In this document: piece by piece, positions 33,123-41,906 of the stretch
Layout: each line of letters starts with the position of its first letter
Numbering within the stretch: position 1 is the first letter of the stretch
NCBI GenBank assembly: GCA_963728765.1
Contig: CAVSKX010000001.1
Span: forward strand, 248,001 to 312,000
Length of the DNA stretch: 64,000 bases
From: AC-32 sp963728765
GTDB lineage: Bacteria > Actinomycetota > Thermoleophilia > Gaiellales > Gaiellaceae
Direction: 5' to 3'
The notes under the pieces: generated by a model
Database searches by the model: none
What the model saw: the letters and a program-made list of their open reading frames with translations, nothing else
What the model was told of the DNA's origin: nothing
Position numbers and translations under genes: made by a program

Positions 33123-33803
33123 CTACCCGAGCAGGCCCGGCTCAATCGGCTCTTCGCTGGCCGGCGACACGCGGTAGGCGCGCGACCCCTCGCGCGCGGT
33201 GGCGACCTCGGCCAGCTCGGTGCCGTCGAAGCGCAGCGCGACGCAGTCGTCCGCGGCCAGGCCGGACGGGTAGCCCTCTGCGACGAGCCGCTGGTACACG
33301 GGCCGCCGCTCGGCCTCACCGTCGTAGTGCGGGCACGCGCTGCCGGGCAGAAAGCCGAGCCCGTCGCGCATCCCTTCGAGCTGCGGCCCGAACGAGTCGG
33401 TGACGCCCGCCTCGAACCAGCAGATCATCCCGGCACTCCAGCCCGTGAGCACGACGCCCGCCTCCCAGGCCTCGCGCAGGATCGCGTCGAAGCCGTGCAC
33501 CCGCCAGATGGCGAGCGCGTTCGCGGTGTTCCCGCCCGAGACGTAGATCACGTCCTGGTCGAGCGCGAGCTGACGGAGCTCGGAGGGCGGCCAGGGGAAG
33601 AACGCCAGGTGCGAGACGTCTGCGCGATCCCTGAGCTGCTCGTACATCCACAGCGTCTGCTCCGCGCCTTCGGCGGCCGCGGTCGGCACGAACAGCACCT
33701 TCGGCCGCTCCCGCCGCGCGAACGAGAGGAAGTAGTCCTCGAGCCGGCGGCGCTCCTCGTCCTCCCACGAGAGCCCGCCCATCGCCACGATCGTGCCGGC
33801 CAC
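33123..33803 (-). CDS. pepE: Peptidase E (S51 dipeptidase) family protein
   Basis: A 226-residue member of the S51 family, which cleaves Asp-X dipeptides in Salmonella PepE. The nucleophile elbow GWSAGMICWF has the serine in the expected place, followed by the family-typical FGPQLEGMRDGLGFLPGSACPHYDGEAERRPVY with the histidine. VIYVSGGNTANALAIWRV is the glycine-rich oxyanion region. Many actinobacterial members are called cyanophycinase-like or YgaJ-like rather than true PepE, so the substrate is uncertain. The gene ends 9 bases before the DUF2795 start and probably shares its transcript. Confidence 0.85.
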   Translation of the reverse strand: MAGTIVAMGGLSWEDEERRRLEDYFLSFARRERPKVLFVPTAAAEGAEQTLWMYEQLRDRADVSHLAFFPWPPSELRQLALDQDVIYVSGGNTANALAIWRVHGFDAILREAWEAGVVLTGWSAGMICWFEAGVTDSFGPQLEGMRDGLGFLPGSACPHYDGEAERRPVYQRLVAEGYPSGLAADDCVALRFDGTELAEVATAREGSRAYRVSPASEEPIEPGLLG

Positions 33804-33826
33804 GGCCGAACGGTATCGTCGCTGGC

Positions 33827-34465
33827 ATGCCGGACCCGTCGCATCTCCTGCTGTTCGTCGGCGCCGCGCTGTTGCTGCTCGTCGTGCCGGGGCCCTCGGT
33901 GCTCTACGTCGTCACGCAGAGCGTCTCGCACGGGCGCCGCGCAGGGATCGCCTCGGTTGCGGGGATCACGACGGGGACGCTCGTCCACATCGCCGCGGCG
34001 ACGGTCGGTCTCTCCGCCTTGCTTGCCTCCTCCGCGGTCGCCTTCGACGTCGTCAAGTACCTCGGCGCGGCCTATCTGATCATCATCGGCGTCCGCCGCC
34101 TTGCCGGGCTCGAGCGCGCCCAGGAGGAGCAAGCCCGCAGCCCGCGTGATCTCGGCCGCCTCTACGGCCAGGGCATCGTCGTCAATACGCTGAACCCTAA
34201 GACCGCGCTCTTCTTCCTGGCCTTCCTGCCGCAGTTCGTCGACCCGAGCCGCGGCGTCGCATGGGTGCAGATCCTCCTGCTCGGCCTGCTCTTCGCCACG
34301 CTCGGCTTTCTCAGCGACGGCACCTGGGCGCTCGTCGCGGGCACGCTCGGCGACCGCCTGCGCCGCAGCCGGCGTTTCCCGACGGTGCAGCGCTACGTCT
34401 CCGGCTCGGTCTTCGTCGGCCTGGGCGCGGTCGCCGCCTTCAGCGCGCCGGTGAAACAGAGCTAG
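33827..34465 (+). CDS. LysE/RhtB family amino-acid exporter
   Basis: A 212-residue membrane protein with six hydrophobic helices. The signature VVPGPSVLYVVTQSVSHGRRAGIASVAGITTGTLVH is that of RhtB-type exporters, as is NTLNPKTALFFLAFLPQFVD in the middle. It exports amino acids or homoserine-lactone-like compounds. It is divergent from the peptidase E gene with only 23 bases between start codons, so the promoters must overlap the coding starts. Confidence 0.88.
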   Translation: MPDPSHLLLFVGAALLLLVVPGPSVLYVVTQSVSHGRRAGIASVAGITTGTLVHIAAATVGLSALLASSAVAFDVVKYLGAAYLIIIGVRRLAGLERAQEEQARSPRDLGRLYGQGIVVNTLNPKTALFFLAFLPQFVDPSRGVAWVQILLLGLLFATLGFLSDGTWALVAGTLGDRLRRSRRFPTVQRYVSGSVFVGLGAVAAFSAPVKQS

Positions 34466-34501
34466 CGTTTATTGCCGCCGAGCCCGAGGTATCCACCCGT
34501 C

Positions 34502-35461
34502 ATGACGGTCGAGCTCGGCTACGCGCTTTCCTCGGAGGAGCAGAGCCCGAACGACCTCGTGCGCAACGCGCGCGCGGCGGAGGAGGCCGGCTTCACGTTC
34601 GCGCTGATCTCCGACCACTACCACCCGTGGGTCGACGCCCAGGGCGAGAGCCCGTTCGTCTGGAGCGTGATCGGCGGGATCGCGCAGGCGACCGAGCGGT
34701 TGCGGATCGGCACCGGCGTCACATGCCCGACGATCCGCATCCATCCGGCGATCATCGCGCAGGCCGCCGCGACCTCGCAGGTGATGTTGGAAGGCCGGTT
34801 CTTCCTCGGCGTGGGCACGGGCGAGGAGCTGAACGAGCACGTCACCGGCGCGCGCTGGCCGGGGCCACAGGAGCGGCTGGAGATGCTCGAGGAGGCGATC
34901 GAGGTCTTGCGCCTGCTCTGGGAAGGCGGCTACCAGTCCCACTACGGCAAGCACTACACCGTCGAGCAGGCGCGCATCTACACGCTCCCCGGCGAGCCGC
35001 TGCCGATAGCGGTCGCGGCCGCGCAGCCTGACGCCGCCGAGCTCGCGGGGCGCGTCGGCGACGCCTTCATCGGGGTCGCGCCCGAGGAGGAGCTCGTTCA
35101 GCAGTTCGAGAACGCGGGCGGGAACGGCAAGCCGCGCTACGGTCAGGTCACGGTGTGCTACGCCGAGAGCGAGGAGGAGGCGAAGAAGACCGCGCACGAG
35201 GTCTGGCCGAACGCCGGCCTCGAGGGGCCGTTGAGCCAGGAGCTCGCAATCCCGTCGCACTACGAGGCGGCGGCGCAGCTGCTCGTCGCAGACGACGTCG
35301 CCGAGACGGTCGTCTGCGGGCCCGATCCCGAGCGCCACCTCGAGGCGATCCGGGAGTACGAGCAAGCCGGCTACACCCACGTCTACGTGCACCAGGTCGG
35401 CCGCGACCAGGAGCCGTTCTTCCGCTTCTACGCCGAGCAGATCCTCCCGAACGTCTCCTAG
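34502..35461 (+). CDS. F420-dependent LLM class oxidoreductase (TIGR03557-type)
   Basis: A 319-residue luciferase-like TIM-barrel protein. Motifs: VELGYALSSEEQSPNDLVRNARAAEEAGF, LISDHYHPWVDAQGESPFVWSVIGGIA and MLEGRFFLGVGTGEELNEHV, the pattern of the F420-dependent glucose-6-phosphate dehydrogenase-related group. It should bind coenzyme F420, which is common in actinobacteria. A TTG at 34472 would extend it by 10 residues; ATG 34502 is more likely. Its end overlaps by 4 bases the end of the convergent helical protein of the respiratory operon. Confidence 0.88.
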   Translation: MTVELGYALSSEEQSPNDLVRNARAAEEAGFTFALISDHYHPWVDAQGESPFVWSVIGGIAQATERLRIGTGVTCPTIRIHPAIIAQAAATSQVMLEGRFFLGVGTGEELNEHVTGARWPGPQERLEMLEEAIEVLRLLWEGGYQSHYGKHYTVEQARIYTLPGEPLPIAVAAAQPDAAELAGRVGDAFIGVAPEEELVQQFENAGGNGKPRYGQVTVCYAESEEEAKKTAHEVWPNAGLEGPLSQELAIPSHYEAAAQLLVADDVAETVVCGPDPERHLEAIREYEQAGYTHVYVHQVGRDQEPFFRFYAEQILPNVS

Positions 35462-35943
35462 CCCCGGCGCGGCGCGGCGGGCTCGAGCCGCTCCGCGAGC
35501 AGCTCCACGCCCTCGAGCGCCAGCTCGAGGTGCCGCCGCTGGACCTCGAGGCCCCACTCGGCGAGCTCGACGAGGCGGCCCTCCCGCTCGGCCAGGAGGC
35601 GTAGCGCCGACCAGGAGGCGACCTCGCCCGCCTCGCCCATCACGAGAAACGTCCAGGCCGCCAGCGGGCCAGTACCCGCCGTGAACCACGTGCCGGCGAG
35701 ATCGGCGGCACGATCGCTGACGGTGTTCGCGTGAGCGAGGACCTCGGCCGCGAGCTCGTCGCCGAAGGAACGCCCCGCGTCGAGGCAGCGCGCGCGGGCC
35801 TCGGCCGCATCGAGCCGCAGCTCGTCGAGGCGGCGGCGCAGGCCGCGGTCGACCGTTCGGCGCTCGACCCTGTCGACCGTCGCCGAGGCAGCGATCGCGA
35901 GCCCCTGAGTCTCCGCGAGCGCCTCCTGCAGGACGGTCAGCAT
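35458..35943 (-). CDS. Alpha-helical protein at the end of the bc1-caa3 operon
   Basis: A 161-residue, almost fully helical, soluble protein rich in Ala, Glu, Arg and Leu; I do not recognise the family. The layout suggests a four-helix bundle (LTVLQEALAETQGLAIAASATVDRV; LDELRLDAAEARARCLDAGRSFG; AAWTFLVMGEAGEVASWSALRLLAEREGRLVELAEWGL). There is a single Cys and no obvious metal site or membrane helix. The start overlaps the qcrB stop by ATGA, so it is the last gene of the respiratory operon. It may be an assembly factor or ferritin-like helper of the complex. Confidence 0.6.
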   Translation of the reverse strand: MLTVLQEALAETQGLAIAASATVDRVERRTVDRGLRRRLDELRLDAAEARARCLDAGRSFGDELAAEVLAHANTVSDRAADLAGTWFTAGTGPLAAWTFLVMGEAGEVASWSALRLLAEREGRLVELAEWGLEVQRRHLELALEGVELLAERLEPAAPRRG

Positions 35944-37304
35944 CAGGCCCGCCCCCGCGCGGTCTTCGCCGCCCGCTCGGCCAGCTTGCGCCGCCGGTCG
36001 AGCTGCTCACCGCGCTGCAGCTCGACACACGTGCGATAGGCAAGCAGCGCGGCGATCACGGGACCCGCAAAGAAGAGGACTCGGTACAGCCAGATCTGCG
36101 CGCTGTAGGAGAGGCCGAACATCACGTCGACGCGATCCGCACTGCCGGCGAGGAAGACGAGGAAGACGAGGCTCAGGACCGCGTACCCGATCGCGGTGCG
36201 GAGCGGCGCGTCGCGCGGTCGCTCGAGCAGGTTGTGGTAGGCGTCGTCGCGGGTGATTCGCCGCTCGACCCACGGCCAGAGGTAGAGGAACGCGAAGAAG
36301 ACCAGGGGCAGGAGCGCGCCGCCCCAGAACGGGTTCGGCACCAGCGTGTAGCCCCCGATCGTCACGTCGAAGCTGGGCGTGATCCGAAGCGCCCCGATCA
36401 GCCAGCCGAGGTACCAGTCCGGCTGCGCGCCGTTCGTCGCGTCGTAGGGGTGGTACGGGCCCCAGAGCCAGATCGGGTTGATCTGCACCAGCCCGCCGAG
36501 CAGGAACAGCACGCCCGCGACGATCGCGAAGAGCCCGAGCGAGCGCGGCGCCTGTCCCGGAACGGTTGGGACGCCGACGAGCTTCCGCTCGCTCTCGCGC
36601 GGCCCCTGGCGGAACTGCGTGTGGTGCTTGAGCGCGACGAGCGCCAGGTGCACCGCCAGCAGCGTCCCGATCAGCACCGGGATCACGAGCACGTGGACGA
36701 TGTAGATGCGCGGGAAGAAGGCATTGCTGCCCGGGAAGGGGCCGTCCCAGACCAGCGCCGCCAGGTTGGCGCCGACGAACGGGATCGACATGGCCACCGC
36801 GTAGCCGATCGCGAGCCCCATCCCCGAGAGCAGGTCGTCCGCGAGCGAGTAGCCGAGGTAGCCCTCGAGCAGTGCGGCGGTCAGCATCGTGACGCCGATC
36901 CAGTAGGTGAGCTCTCGCGGCTTGCGGTACGCGCCGGTGAAGAACACCCGCATCAGGTGCAGGACGATCGCGGCGATGAACACGTTCGCCGCCCAGTGGT
37001 GCGTCTGCCGGATCAGCAAGCCGGCCTTGACCGTCGTGGAGAGGTCGAGCACCGACCGGTACGCGTGCGTCATCTCGTGCCCCTGCAGCGGCACGTAGGG
37101 ACCGTGGTAGACGACTCTCGCGGTGCTGTCCTCGTAGAAAAAGGTCAGGTAGATGCCTGTTCCGACGAGCACGATGAACGCGTAGAGCGCGACCTCGCCC
37201 AGGAGGAACGACCAGTGGTCGGGGAACACGTAGCGCAGCGTCTTGCGCAGGAAGGGCGCCGTGCCGGTGCGCTGGTCGATGAACCGGACGAGGCCGCGGA
37301 TCAC
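35943..37304 (-). CDS. qcrB: Cytochrome bc1 complex, cytochrome b subunit
   Basis: A 453-residue membrane protein with about nine helices. The heme-ligand helices contain HHWAANVFIAAIVLHLMRVFFTGAYRKPRELTYW and, further on, VHVLVIPVLIGTLLAVHLALVALKHHTQF. The quinol-site PEWY-like segment is present as QPDWYLGWLIGALRI. It oxidises menaquinol together with the Rieske protein. The GTG start overlaps the qcrA stop (GTGA). It is shorter than the ~540-residue QcrB of mycobacteria because the long C-terminal tail is missing. It is part of the ctaCDE-orf-qcrCAB cluster. Confidence 0.94.
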   Translation of the reverse strand: MIRGLVRFIDQRTGTAPFLRKTLRYVFPDHWSFLLGEVALYAFIVLVGTGIYLTFFYEDSTARVVYHGPYVPLQGHEMTHAYRSVLDLSTTVKAGLLIRQTHHWAANVFIAAIVLHLMRVFFTGAYRKPRELTYWIGVTMLTAALLEGYLGYSLADDLLSGMGLAIGYAVAMSIPFVGANLAALVWDGPFPGSNAFFPRIYIVHVLVIPVLIGTLLAVHLALVALKHHTQFRQGPRESERKLVGVPTVPGQAPRSLGLFAIVAGVLFLLGGLVQINPIWLWGPYHPYDATNGAQPDWYLGWLIGALRITPSFDVTIGGYTLVPNPFWGGALLPLVFFAFLYLWPWVERRITRDDAYHNLLERPRDAPLRTAIGYAVLSLVFLVFLAGSADRVDVMFGLSYSAQIWLYRVLFFAGPVIAALLAYRTCVELQRGEQLDRRRKLAERAAKTARGRA

Positions 37305-38299
37305 GACGTGGGCCCCTTCAGGCGAACGCCCCACCACGACGGGCCGACCGGGCTGTCGAAGTTCCCGCGCGCGCGCAGGAAGCCCCTCGCGTCGACCTGG
37401 AGCGGCAGCATCGGCAGCTTCCGGCCGGCCGGGCCGAAGATCACGGAGCCGCCCGTCGCGGGGTCGAAGGTCGAGTAGTGGCACGGGCAGACGAGAGCCG
37501 GCCGCGGATCGGTCGGCTCGAAGAGCGGCGCGCGGTACAGCGCGATCGCGCAACCGGCATGCGTGCAGATCTTCGAGAACGCGACGATGCCGCTCTCGTC
37601 GTAGCCCGCGTTGTCGGACGGCAGTTCGAGCTGGTCGGGCCGCAGCCGCACGACCACGATCGGCGACCCCAGGCTCTCCTTGTCTGCGCCCTCGGGGAAG
37701 GCGGTGTAGAACGTCTCCTCCTCGATCTGGTCCGCGCGCAGCGGCCGGCCCTGCTCGTCGACGAGCCGCGTGCCGCGTCGCCAGGGCGTGAGGTAGAAGC
37801 GCGCCATGTGGATCGCCGGGCCGAGCGACGCGACCGGTGCGAGCAACGCGACGCCGATCGAGCCGGCGGCCGCGCCGAGCGCGACCACGAACAACCGCCG
37901 CCGCGTGAGGCCGCTCTCGTGGACGACCTGCACGATCCGCTCCTGTTCGTCCGGGTGCTCGTTCTCCGGGTAGTCGTCCTCGAGCTCCTCGGTCACGACC
38001 AGGCGTTTCGCCGTCACGGCCAGCGCGGCGGCCAGGAAGGTGAAGGCGAGGCCGAGCGAGAGCCCGAGCAGCTGCGTGTGCGCGGGCAGCCGGTCGAGCA
38101 CGTAGACGACGACGAAGGCGATGCCGCAGGCGGCCGAGGCGAGCAGCAAGCCGATCGCGAGCAGCTCGGCACGTTCGTTGTCGGGAGGCGGCGGCACGAC
38201 GAGCCGCTCGCGCTCGCCCGGGCGCAGACGGCGTCGCCGCCGGCGGCGGCCGATGAGCAGCGCGAGCGCCGCGAGCAGGAACGCGCGCCCGCTACTCAC
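37301..38299 (-). CDS. qcrA: Rieske iron-sulfur subunit of the bc1 complex
   Basis: A 332-residue actinobacterial-type QcrA. Three N-terminal transmembrane helices (about 4-18, 45-65 and 77-95) precede a fourth membrane or Tat-like segment after TRRRLFVVALGAAAGS. The Rieske domain carries both cluster motifs, ICTHAGC and CPCHYSTFDP, for the [2Fe-2S] centre ligated by two Cys and two His. It passes electrons from menaquinol to QcrC hemes. GTG 38299 is chosen because it overlaps the qcrC stop; a longer start at 38326 would lie well inside qcrC. Confidence 0.93.
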   Translation of the reverse strand: MSSGRAFLLAALALLIGRRRRRRRLRPGERERLVVPPPPDNERAELLAIGLLLASAACGIAFVVVYVLDRLPAHTQLLGLSLGLAFTFLAAALAVTAKRLVVTEELEDDYPENEHPDEQERIVQVVHESGLTRRRLFVVALGAAAGSIGVALLAPVASLGPAIHMARFYLTPWRRGTRLVDEQGRPLRADQIEEETFYTAFPEGADKESLGSPIVVVRLRPDQLELPSDNAGYDESGIVAFSKICTHAGCAIALYRAPLFEPTDPRPALVCPCHYSTFDPATGGSVIFGPAGRKLPMLPLQVDARGFLRARGNFDSPVGPSWWGVRLKGPTS

Positions 38300-39050
38300 G
38301 GCGCAGCCTCCTGCCGAGCACGACACAGGCTGCGACCAGCGCCGTCGCCCCCAGGAACCACGTCACCAGCCCCTCCGGCACGGGGCCGACATGGCCGATA
38401 CCCCAGCCGCCGCGGTCGTCCGGGCTCTTCGCCCACTCGACGTAGCGGACGATCGAGTCGACTTGCTGCGGCGACAGGTCGCGCGCCGAGAAGCGCGGCA
38501 TCACGTAGGGCCCGATCCGGATCGCCTGTGCGACCTGCGTCGCCGTCGCGTCCTTGAGCGGCGGGGCGATCGCGCCGGTGAGGTAGCCGCCCTCGGCCAC
38601 GACCTGGTGACATCCGGCGCAGTGGCTCGTGAACAGGCGCTGCCCGTCGGAGAGGCTGCCGCGCTCCGGACGAGGCGTCGGGATCGGCGGCCCCGGGCCG
38701 AGCGAGGCGACGTACGCGACCAGGTCCTCGATCTGCTGCTCGTCGAAGAGCACCCGGCTGCGGCGCGGCTGCTCGCCGACCTGGCGGAGCGGCATGTACC
38801 CGGTGCGCAGGTAGAAGTCGGCCGAGAGCGCGCCGACGCCTCGCAGCGGCGGCCCGAGGCTCTTCTGCACCGTCTCGTTCCGGCCGGGGCCGAAGCCGGC
38901 CTCGCCGCCGCTCACGCCTGCGCCGTTCGCGCCGTGGCACGCGAGGCAGTAGCGGCCGTAGAGGTGCTCGCCGCGGGTGACGTCTCCCGCCGGCCGCGCG
39001 GCCGGGACCAGCACGACCGCGAGCACGCCGATCGCCGCCAGACGCCTCAT
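38292..39050 (-). CDS. qcrC: Di-heme cytochrome c subunit of the bc1 complex
   Basis: A 252-residue secreted, membrane-anchored cytochrome. A signal peptide (about 1-22) precedes two class I cytochrome c domains with CxxCH motifs at residues 35-39 (CLACH) and 144-148 (CAGCH). Likely methionine ligands lie in YMPLRQ and YVMPRFS. One C-terminal membrane helix (about 226-246) ends in the basic RRLRRE. The di-heme arrangement lets the bc1 complex hand electrons directly to the caa3 oxidase as a supercomplex, as in other actinobacteria without a soluble cytochrome c. Confidence 0.94.
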   Translation of the reverse strand: MRRLAAIGVLAVVLVPAARPAGDVTRGEHLYGRYCLACHGANGAGVSGGEAGFGPGRNETVQKSLGPPLRGVGALSADFYLRTGYMPLRQVGEQPRRSRVLFDEQQIEDLVAYVASLGPGPPIPTPRPERGSLSDGQRLFTSHCAGCHQVVAEGGYLTGAIAPPLKDATATQVAQAIRIGPYVMPRFSARDLSPQQVDSIVRYVEWAKSPDDRGGWGIGHVGPVPEGLVTWFLGATALVAACVVLGRRLRRE

Positions 39051-39415
39051 GCCTGGCGGCAGGGGTCGTTGGCGATCGAGCCCGCCGCGTACAGCAGGAC
39101 CATGACGAGGAAGAGGACGTTGGCGATCAGGGCCGCGATCGCGAAGAACCGGATGCGTCCAACCGGCGGGTCGTCCTCGTAGCTCTCCTCGCGCGTCAGC
39201 ACGAGCACGGACACGGAGGCGAGCGCGGCACAAACCGTGATCGCAGCTGCGAGCCCGGTCAGTGCACCCACCCAGCCGTGAAGGGCGACACTCCAGCCCG
39301 CGCTGCCGCTGTTGCAGCGGGTCTCGGTCAGCCCGTACCCGAACACGTGGGCCGCCCCCCACGCGGCCGCGCCGGCGAGCAGCCCGAACCACTGCAGCAC
39401 CTCGAGCCGCCTCAT
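39047..39415 (-). CDS. Three-helix membrane protein between ctaE and qcrC
   Basis: A 122-residue membrane protein with three strong hydrophobic segments (about 8-24, 43-68 and 84-112), not recognised as a known family. The first loop has two features worth noting: TETRCNSGSAGW with a Cys, and the end SIANDPCRQA with a second Cys, both probably outside. They could form a disulfide. It overlaps ctaE by 4 bases upstream and qcrC by ATGA downstream, so it is an integral part of the operon and a candidate accessory subunit of the oxidase or of the supercomplex. Confidence 0.75.
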   Translation of the reverse strand: MRRLEVLQWFGLLAGAAAWGAAHVFGYGLTETRCNSGSAGWSVALHGWVGALTGLAAAITVCAALASVSVLVLTREESYEDDPPVGRIRFFAIAALIANVLFLVMVLLYAAGSIANDPCRQA

Positions 39416-39999
39416 CCGATCGCCGCCGAGACGAGCGTGACGGTCACGACGAGCGTGATCACGTTGACGGCGTGCCAGTAGAGCGCGATCGCCTCGGTCG
39501 CCCGCACGCGGTAGCGCGTCAGGCCCGTGGCGAGCTTCGACAGCAACCAGAGGTCGAAGAGCAACCCCAGCGCGACGTGCGCATGGTCGGCCCCGAGAAG
39601 CGTGTAGTGGATCGAGCTGTAGGCGTTCACCGTGATGTCGAAGACCTGTAGCTGGTCGGCGAAGTCGTGCACCTCGTAGGCGAAGTAGCCGGCCTGGACG
39701 ACGAGCGCGAGCAGGATCCAGGCCCGGGTCGCCGCGAGCCTCCCGGCGCCCGCCGCGTTCGAGGCCAGCTGCATCGGGATGCTCGACGAGAGCAGCACGC
39801 CGGCCATGACGAGCGGGACGACGACCTTCGGCTCGGGCAGCCCACCCTGCGGCCACACCGGGCTCTTGAAGCGGAGGTAGAAGTAGGTGCCGACGAAGGC
39901 GCCGAAGAGCGTCGCCTCGGTCGCGACGAACATGAGCATCCCCCACCAGGCGGTGGGCCGGCCGACGGGGCGGACCGCGGCGATCGGGTAGTCGCTCAC
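39412..39999 (-). CDS. ctaE: Cytochrome c oxidase subunit III
   Basis: A 195-residue, five-helix subunit III. The first helix has RPTAWWGMLMFVATEATLFGAFVGTYFYLR with the conserved glutamate, and later HYTLLGADHAHVALGLLFDLWLL and IALYWHAVNVITLVVTVTL with the family-typical histidine-rich helices. It has the short form found in actinobacteria, lacking the first two helices of the mitochondrial type. The start GTG overlaps the ctaD stop. The protein supports stable turnover of the oxidase and oxygen or proton entry. Confidence 0.93.
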   Translation of the reverse strand: MSDYPIAAVRPVGRPTAWWGMLMFVATEATLFGAFVGTYFYLRFKSPVWPQGGLPEPKVVVPLVMAGVLLSSSIPMQLASNAAGAGRLAATRAWILLALVVQAGYFAYEVHDFADQLQVFDITVNAYSSIHYTLLGADHAHVALGLLFDLWLLSKLATGLTRYRVRATEAIALYWHAVNVITLVVTVTLVSAAIG

Positions 40000-41906
40000 G
40001 CCTCCTCCGGCTCCCGCGAGTGCCAGGCGACGAGCGTGAGCAGGCAGAGGATCCCCATCAGCCCGGCCGCGCCGTAGTGCTGGAGCAGCAACATCACGAA
40101 CACGAGCGAGAGGCAGAGCGCGAGCACGATCGGCCACGGTGACTCGTGGGGCATGTGCACGACCTCGGAGAAGCGCGCGTCGACCGGCGTCACCTCGACC
40201 TGCTCGTTCCCGGCGTCGAGCACGAGCACGCCCTCGGCGAGCCTGCGGCGGTCCTCCTCGCGATCCTCGGCGTCCCAGTTCGGATACGCGCTCGAGACCT
40301 TCGGGATGACCGGGAAGTCGTACTCGGGCGGCGGCGAGCTCGTCGCCCACTCGAGCGTCGGCCCGTGCCAGGGGTCAGGCCCGGCAAGCGGGCCGCGGAA
40401 GTAGCTTCGCACGAGGTTCCCGAAGAGGAGCAAGATCCCGGCGAGCGTGAGGTAGCCGCCGATCGTCTCGACGAGGTTGTAGCCCGTCCAGCCGAGGTTG
40501 TCGGGGTAGGTGTAGACGCGGCGCGTCATCCCGAGCAGGCCGACGATGTGCATCGGGAAGAAGAGGAGGTTCGTGCCGAGGAAGATCAGCCAGAAGCTGA
40601 CCTGGCCGGCCCGCTCGAAGTACATCCGCCCGGTGACCTTCGGGAACCAGTAGTACATCCCGGCGAAGATCGGGAAGACGGCAGCCCCGAAGATGATGTA
40701 GTGGAAGTGGGCAACGATGAAGTAGGTGTCCGTGACCTGCTGGTCGAACGGGATCGCCACGAACATGATCCCGGTCAGGCCGCCGGCGACGAACATGAAG
40801 ATGAAGCCGGCGATGAAGAGCAGCGGGGTCGTGAAGCGCGCCAGGCCCAGCACGAACGACATGCACCACGCGAACACCTGAATCGTGCTCGGTATCACCA
40901 CCATCGCGCTGGCCCCGGCAAAGAAGATCAGCGAGACCGTCGACATCCCGGTCGCGAACATGTGATGGGCCCAGACGCCGAAGCCGATGAAGACGACGAG
41001 CAGCTCGGCGATCGCGACCAGCGGGAACGCGACCAGCTTGCGCTGGGTGAAAGCGGGGATGATCGACGTCGCGATCCCGAAGGCCGGGACGATCAGGATG
41101 TAGACCTCGGGGTGGCCGAAGATCCAGAACAGGTGCTGCCAGAGCAGCGCCACGCCGCCGTGCGAGGGGTCGAAGAAGTGCGTCCCGACGTTGCGGTCGA
41201 GAAAGAGGAAGACGGCGTCCGCGCTCAGGGCGGGTAGCGCGAACAGCAGCCCGAACGAGGCCGCCAGGAACGCGAAGCAGAAGAGCGGCAGCCGGTTGAA
41301 CGACATCCCGGGCGCGCGGGACTTGAAGATCGTGACGATGAACTGGCCCGCGGTCAGCGTCGACGCGATCGAGTTGAAGATGATCGCCAGGGCGTAGAAG
41401 TCGATGTTGTGGCCGGGCGAGAACTTCTTGTTGGCCAACGGCACGTAGTCGAACCAGCCCGCGTTCGGGGCCATGCCGAGCCCGAGGCTCGTGTAGAGGA
41501 AGATCGCGGAGGCGAGGAAGACCCAGTAGCCGAGCGCGTTCATCCGTGGGAAGGCCATGTCCCGCGCGCCGATCATCAGGGGGATCAGGTAATTCCCGAA
41601 CGCGCCCGTCGTCATCGGGATGATGAAGAAGAAGATCATCGTGATCCCGTGCAAGGTGAAGAGCTGGTCGTAGGTCTCCGGCGAGACGAGGTCGTTGTCC
41701 GGCGTGATCAGCTGCGTCCGCATCAGCAGCGCCTCGACCCCGCCCGCGCCGAAGAGCGCGAGCGTCGTCCAGAAGTAGAGGAGGCCGATCCGCTTGTGGT
41801 CGGTCGTCGTCAGCCAGCCGAGCACGCCCGGCCGGCTGTGCCAGATGAGCTCGAGCCGCTCGGTGCGGGCGGCGGCTGCAGGGCCCGGCGGCGTGGCGAC
41901 CGCCAC
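39996..41906 (-). CDS. ctaD: Cytochrome c oxidase subunit I (A1-type heme-copper oxidase) with C-terminal extension
   Basis: A 636-residue subunit I. The heme a ligand lies in TLHGITMIFFFIIP, and the binuclear site in FGHPEVYILIVPAFG (CuB His and the helix VI glutamate of the D channel), VWAHHMFATG (two CuB His) and VAHFHYIIFG (heme a3 and a His). The helix VI glutamate marks an A1-type oxidase. After the 12 core helices an extra ~110 residues include two more helices (about 580-625), similar to a fused subunit IV. It starts with GTG one base inside the ctaC stop. Confidence 0.95.
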   Translation of the reverse strand: MAVATPPGPAAAARTERLELIWHSRPGVLGWLTTTDHKRIGLLYFWTTLALFGAGGVEALLMRTQLITPDNDLVSPETYDQLFTLHGITMIFFFIIPMTTGAFGNYLIPLMIGARDMAFPRMNALGYWVFLASAIFLYTSLGLGMAPNAGWFDYVPLANKKFSPGHNIDFYALAIIFNSIASTLTAGQFIVTIFKSRAPGMSFNRLPLFCFAFLAASFGLLFALPALSADAVFLFLDRNVGTHFFDPSHGGVALLWQHLFWIFGHPEVYILIVPAFGIATSIIPAFTQRKLVAFPLVAIAELLVVFIGFGVWAHHMFATGMSTVSLIFFAGASAMVVIPSTIQVFAWCMSFVLGLARFTTPLLFIAGFIFMFVAGGLTGIMFVAIPFDQQVTDTYFIVAHFHYIIFGAAVFPIFAGMYYWFPKVTGRMYFERAGQVSFWLIFLGTNLLFFPMHIVGLLGMTRRVYTYPDNLGWTGYNLVETIGGYLTLAGILLLFGNLVRSYFRGPLAGPDPWHGPTLEWATSSPPPEYDFPVIPKVSSAYPNWDAEDREEDRRRLAEGVLVLDAGNEQVEVTPVDARFSEVVHMPHESPWPIVLALCLSLVFVMLLLQHYGAAGLMGILCLLTLVAWHSREPEEA

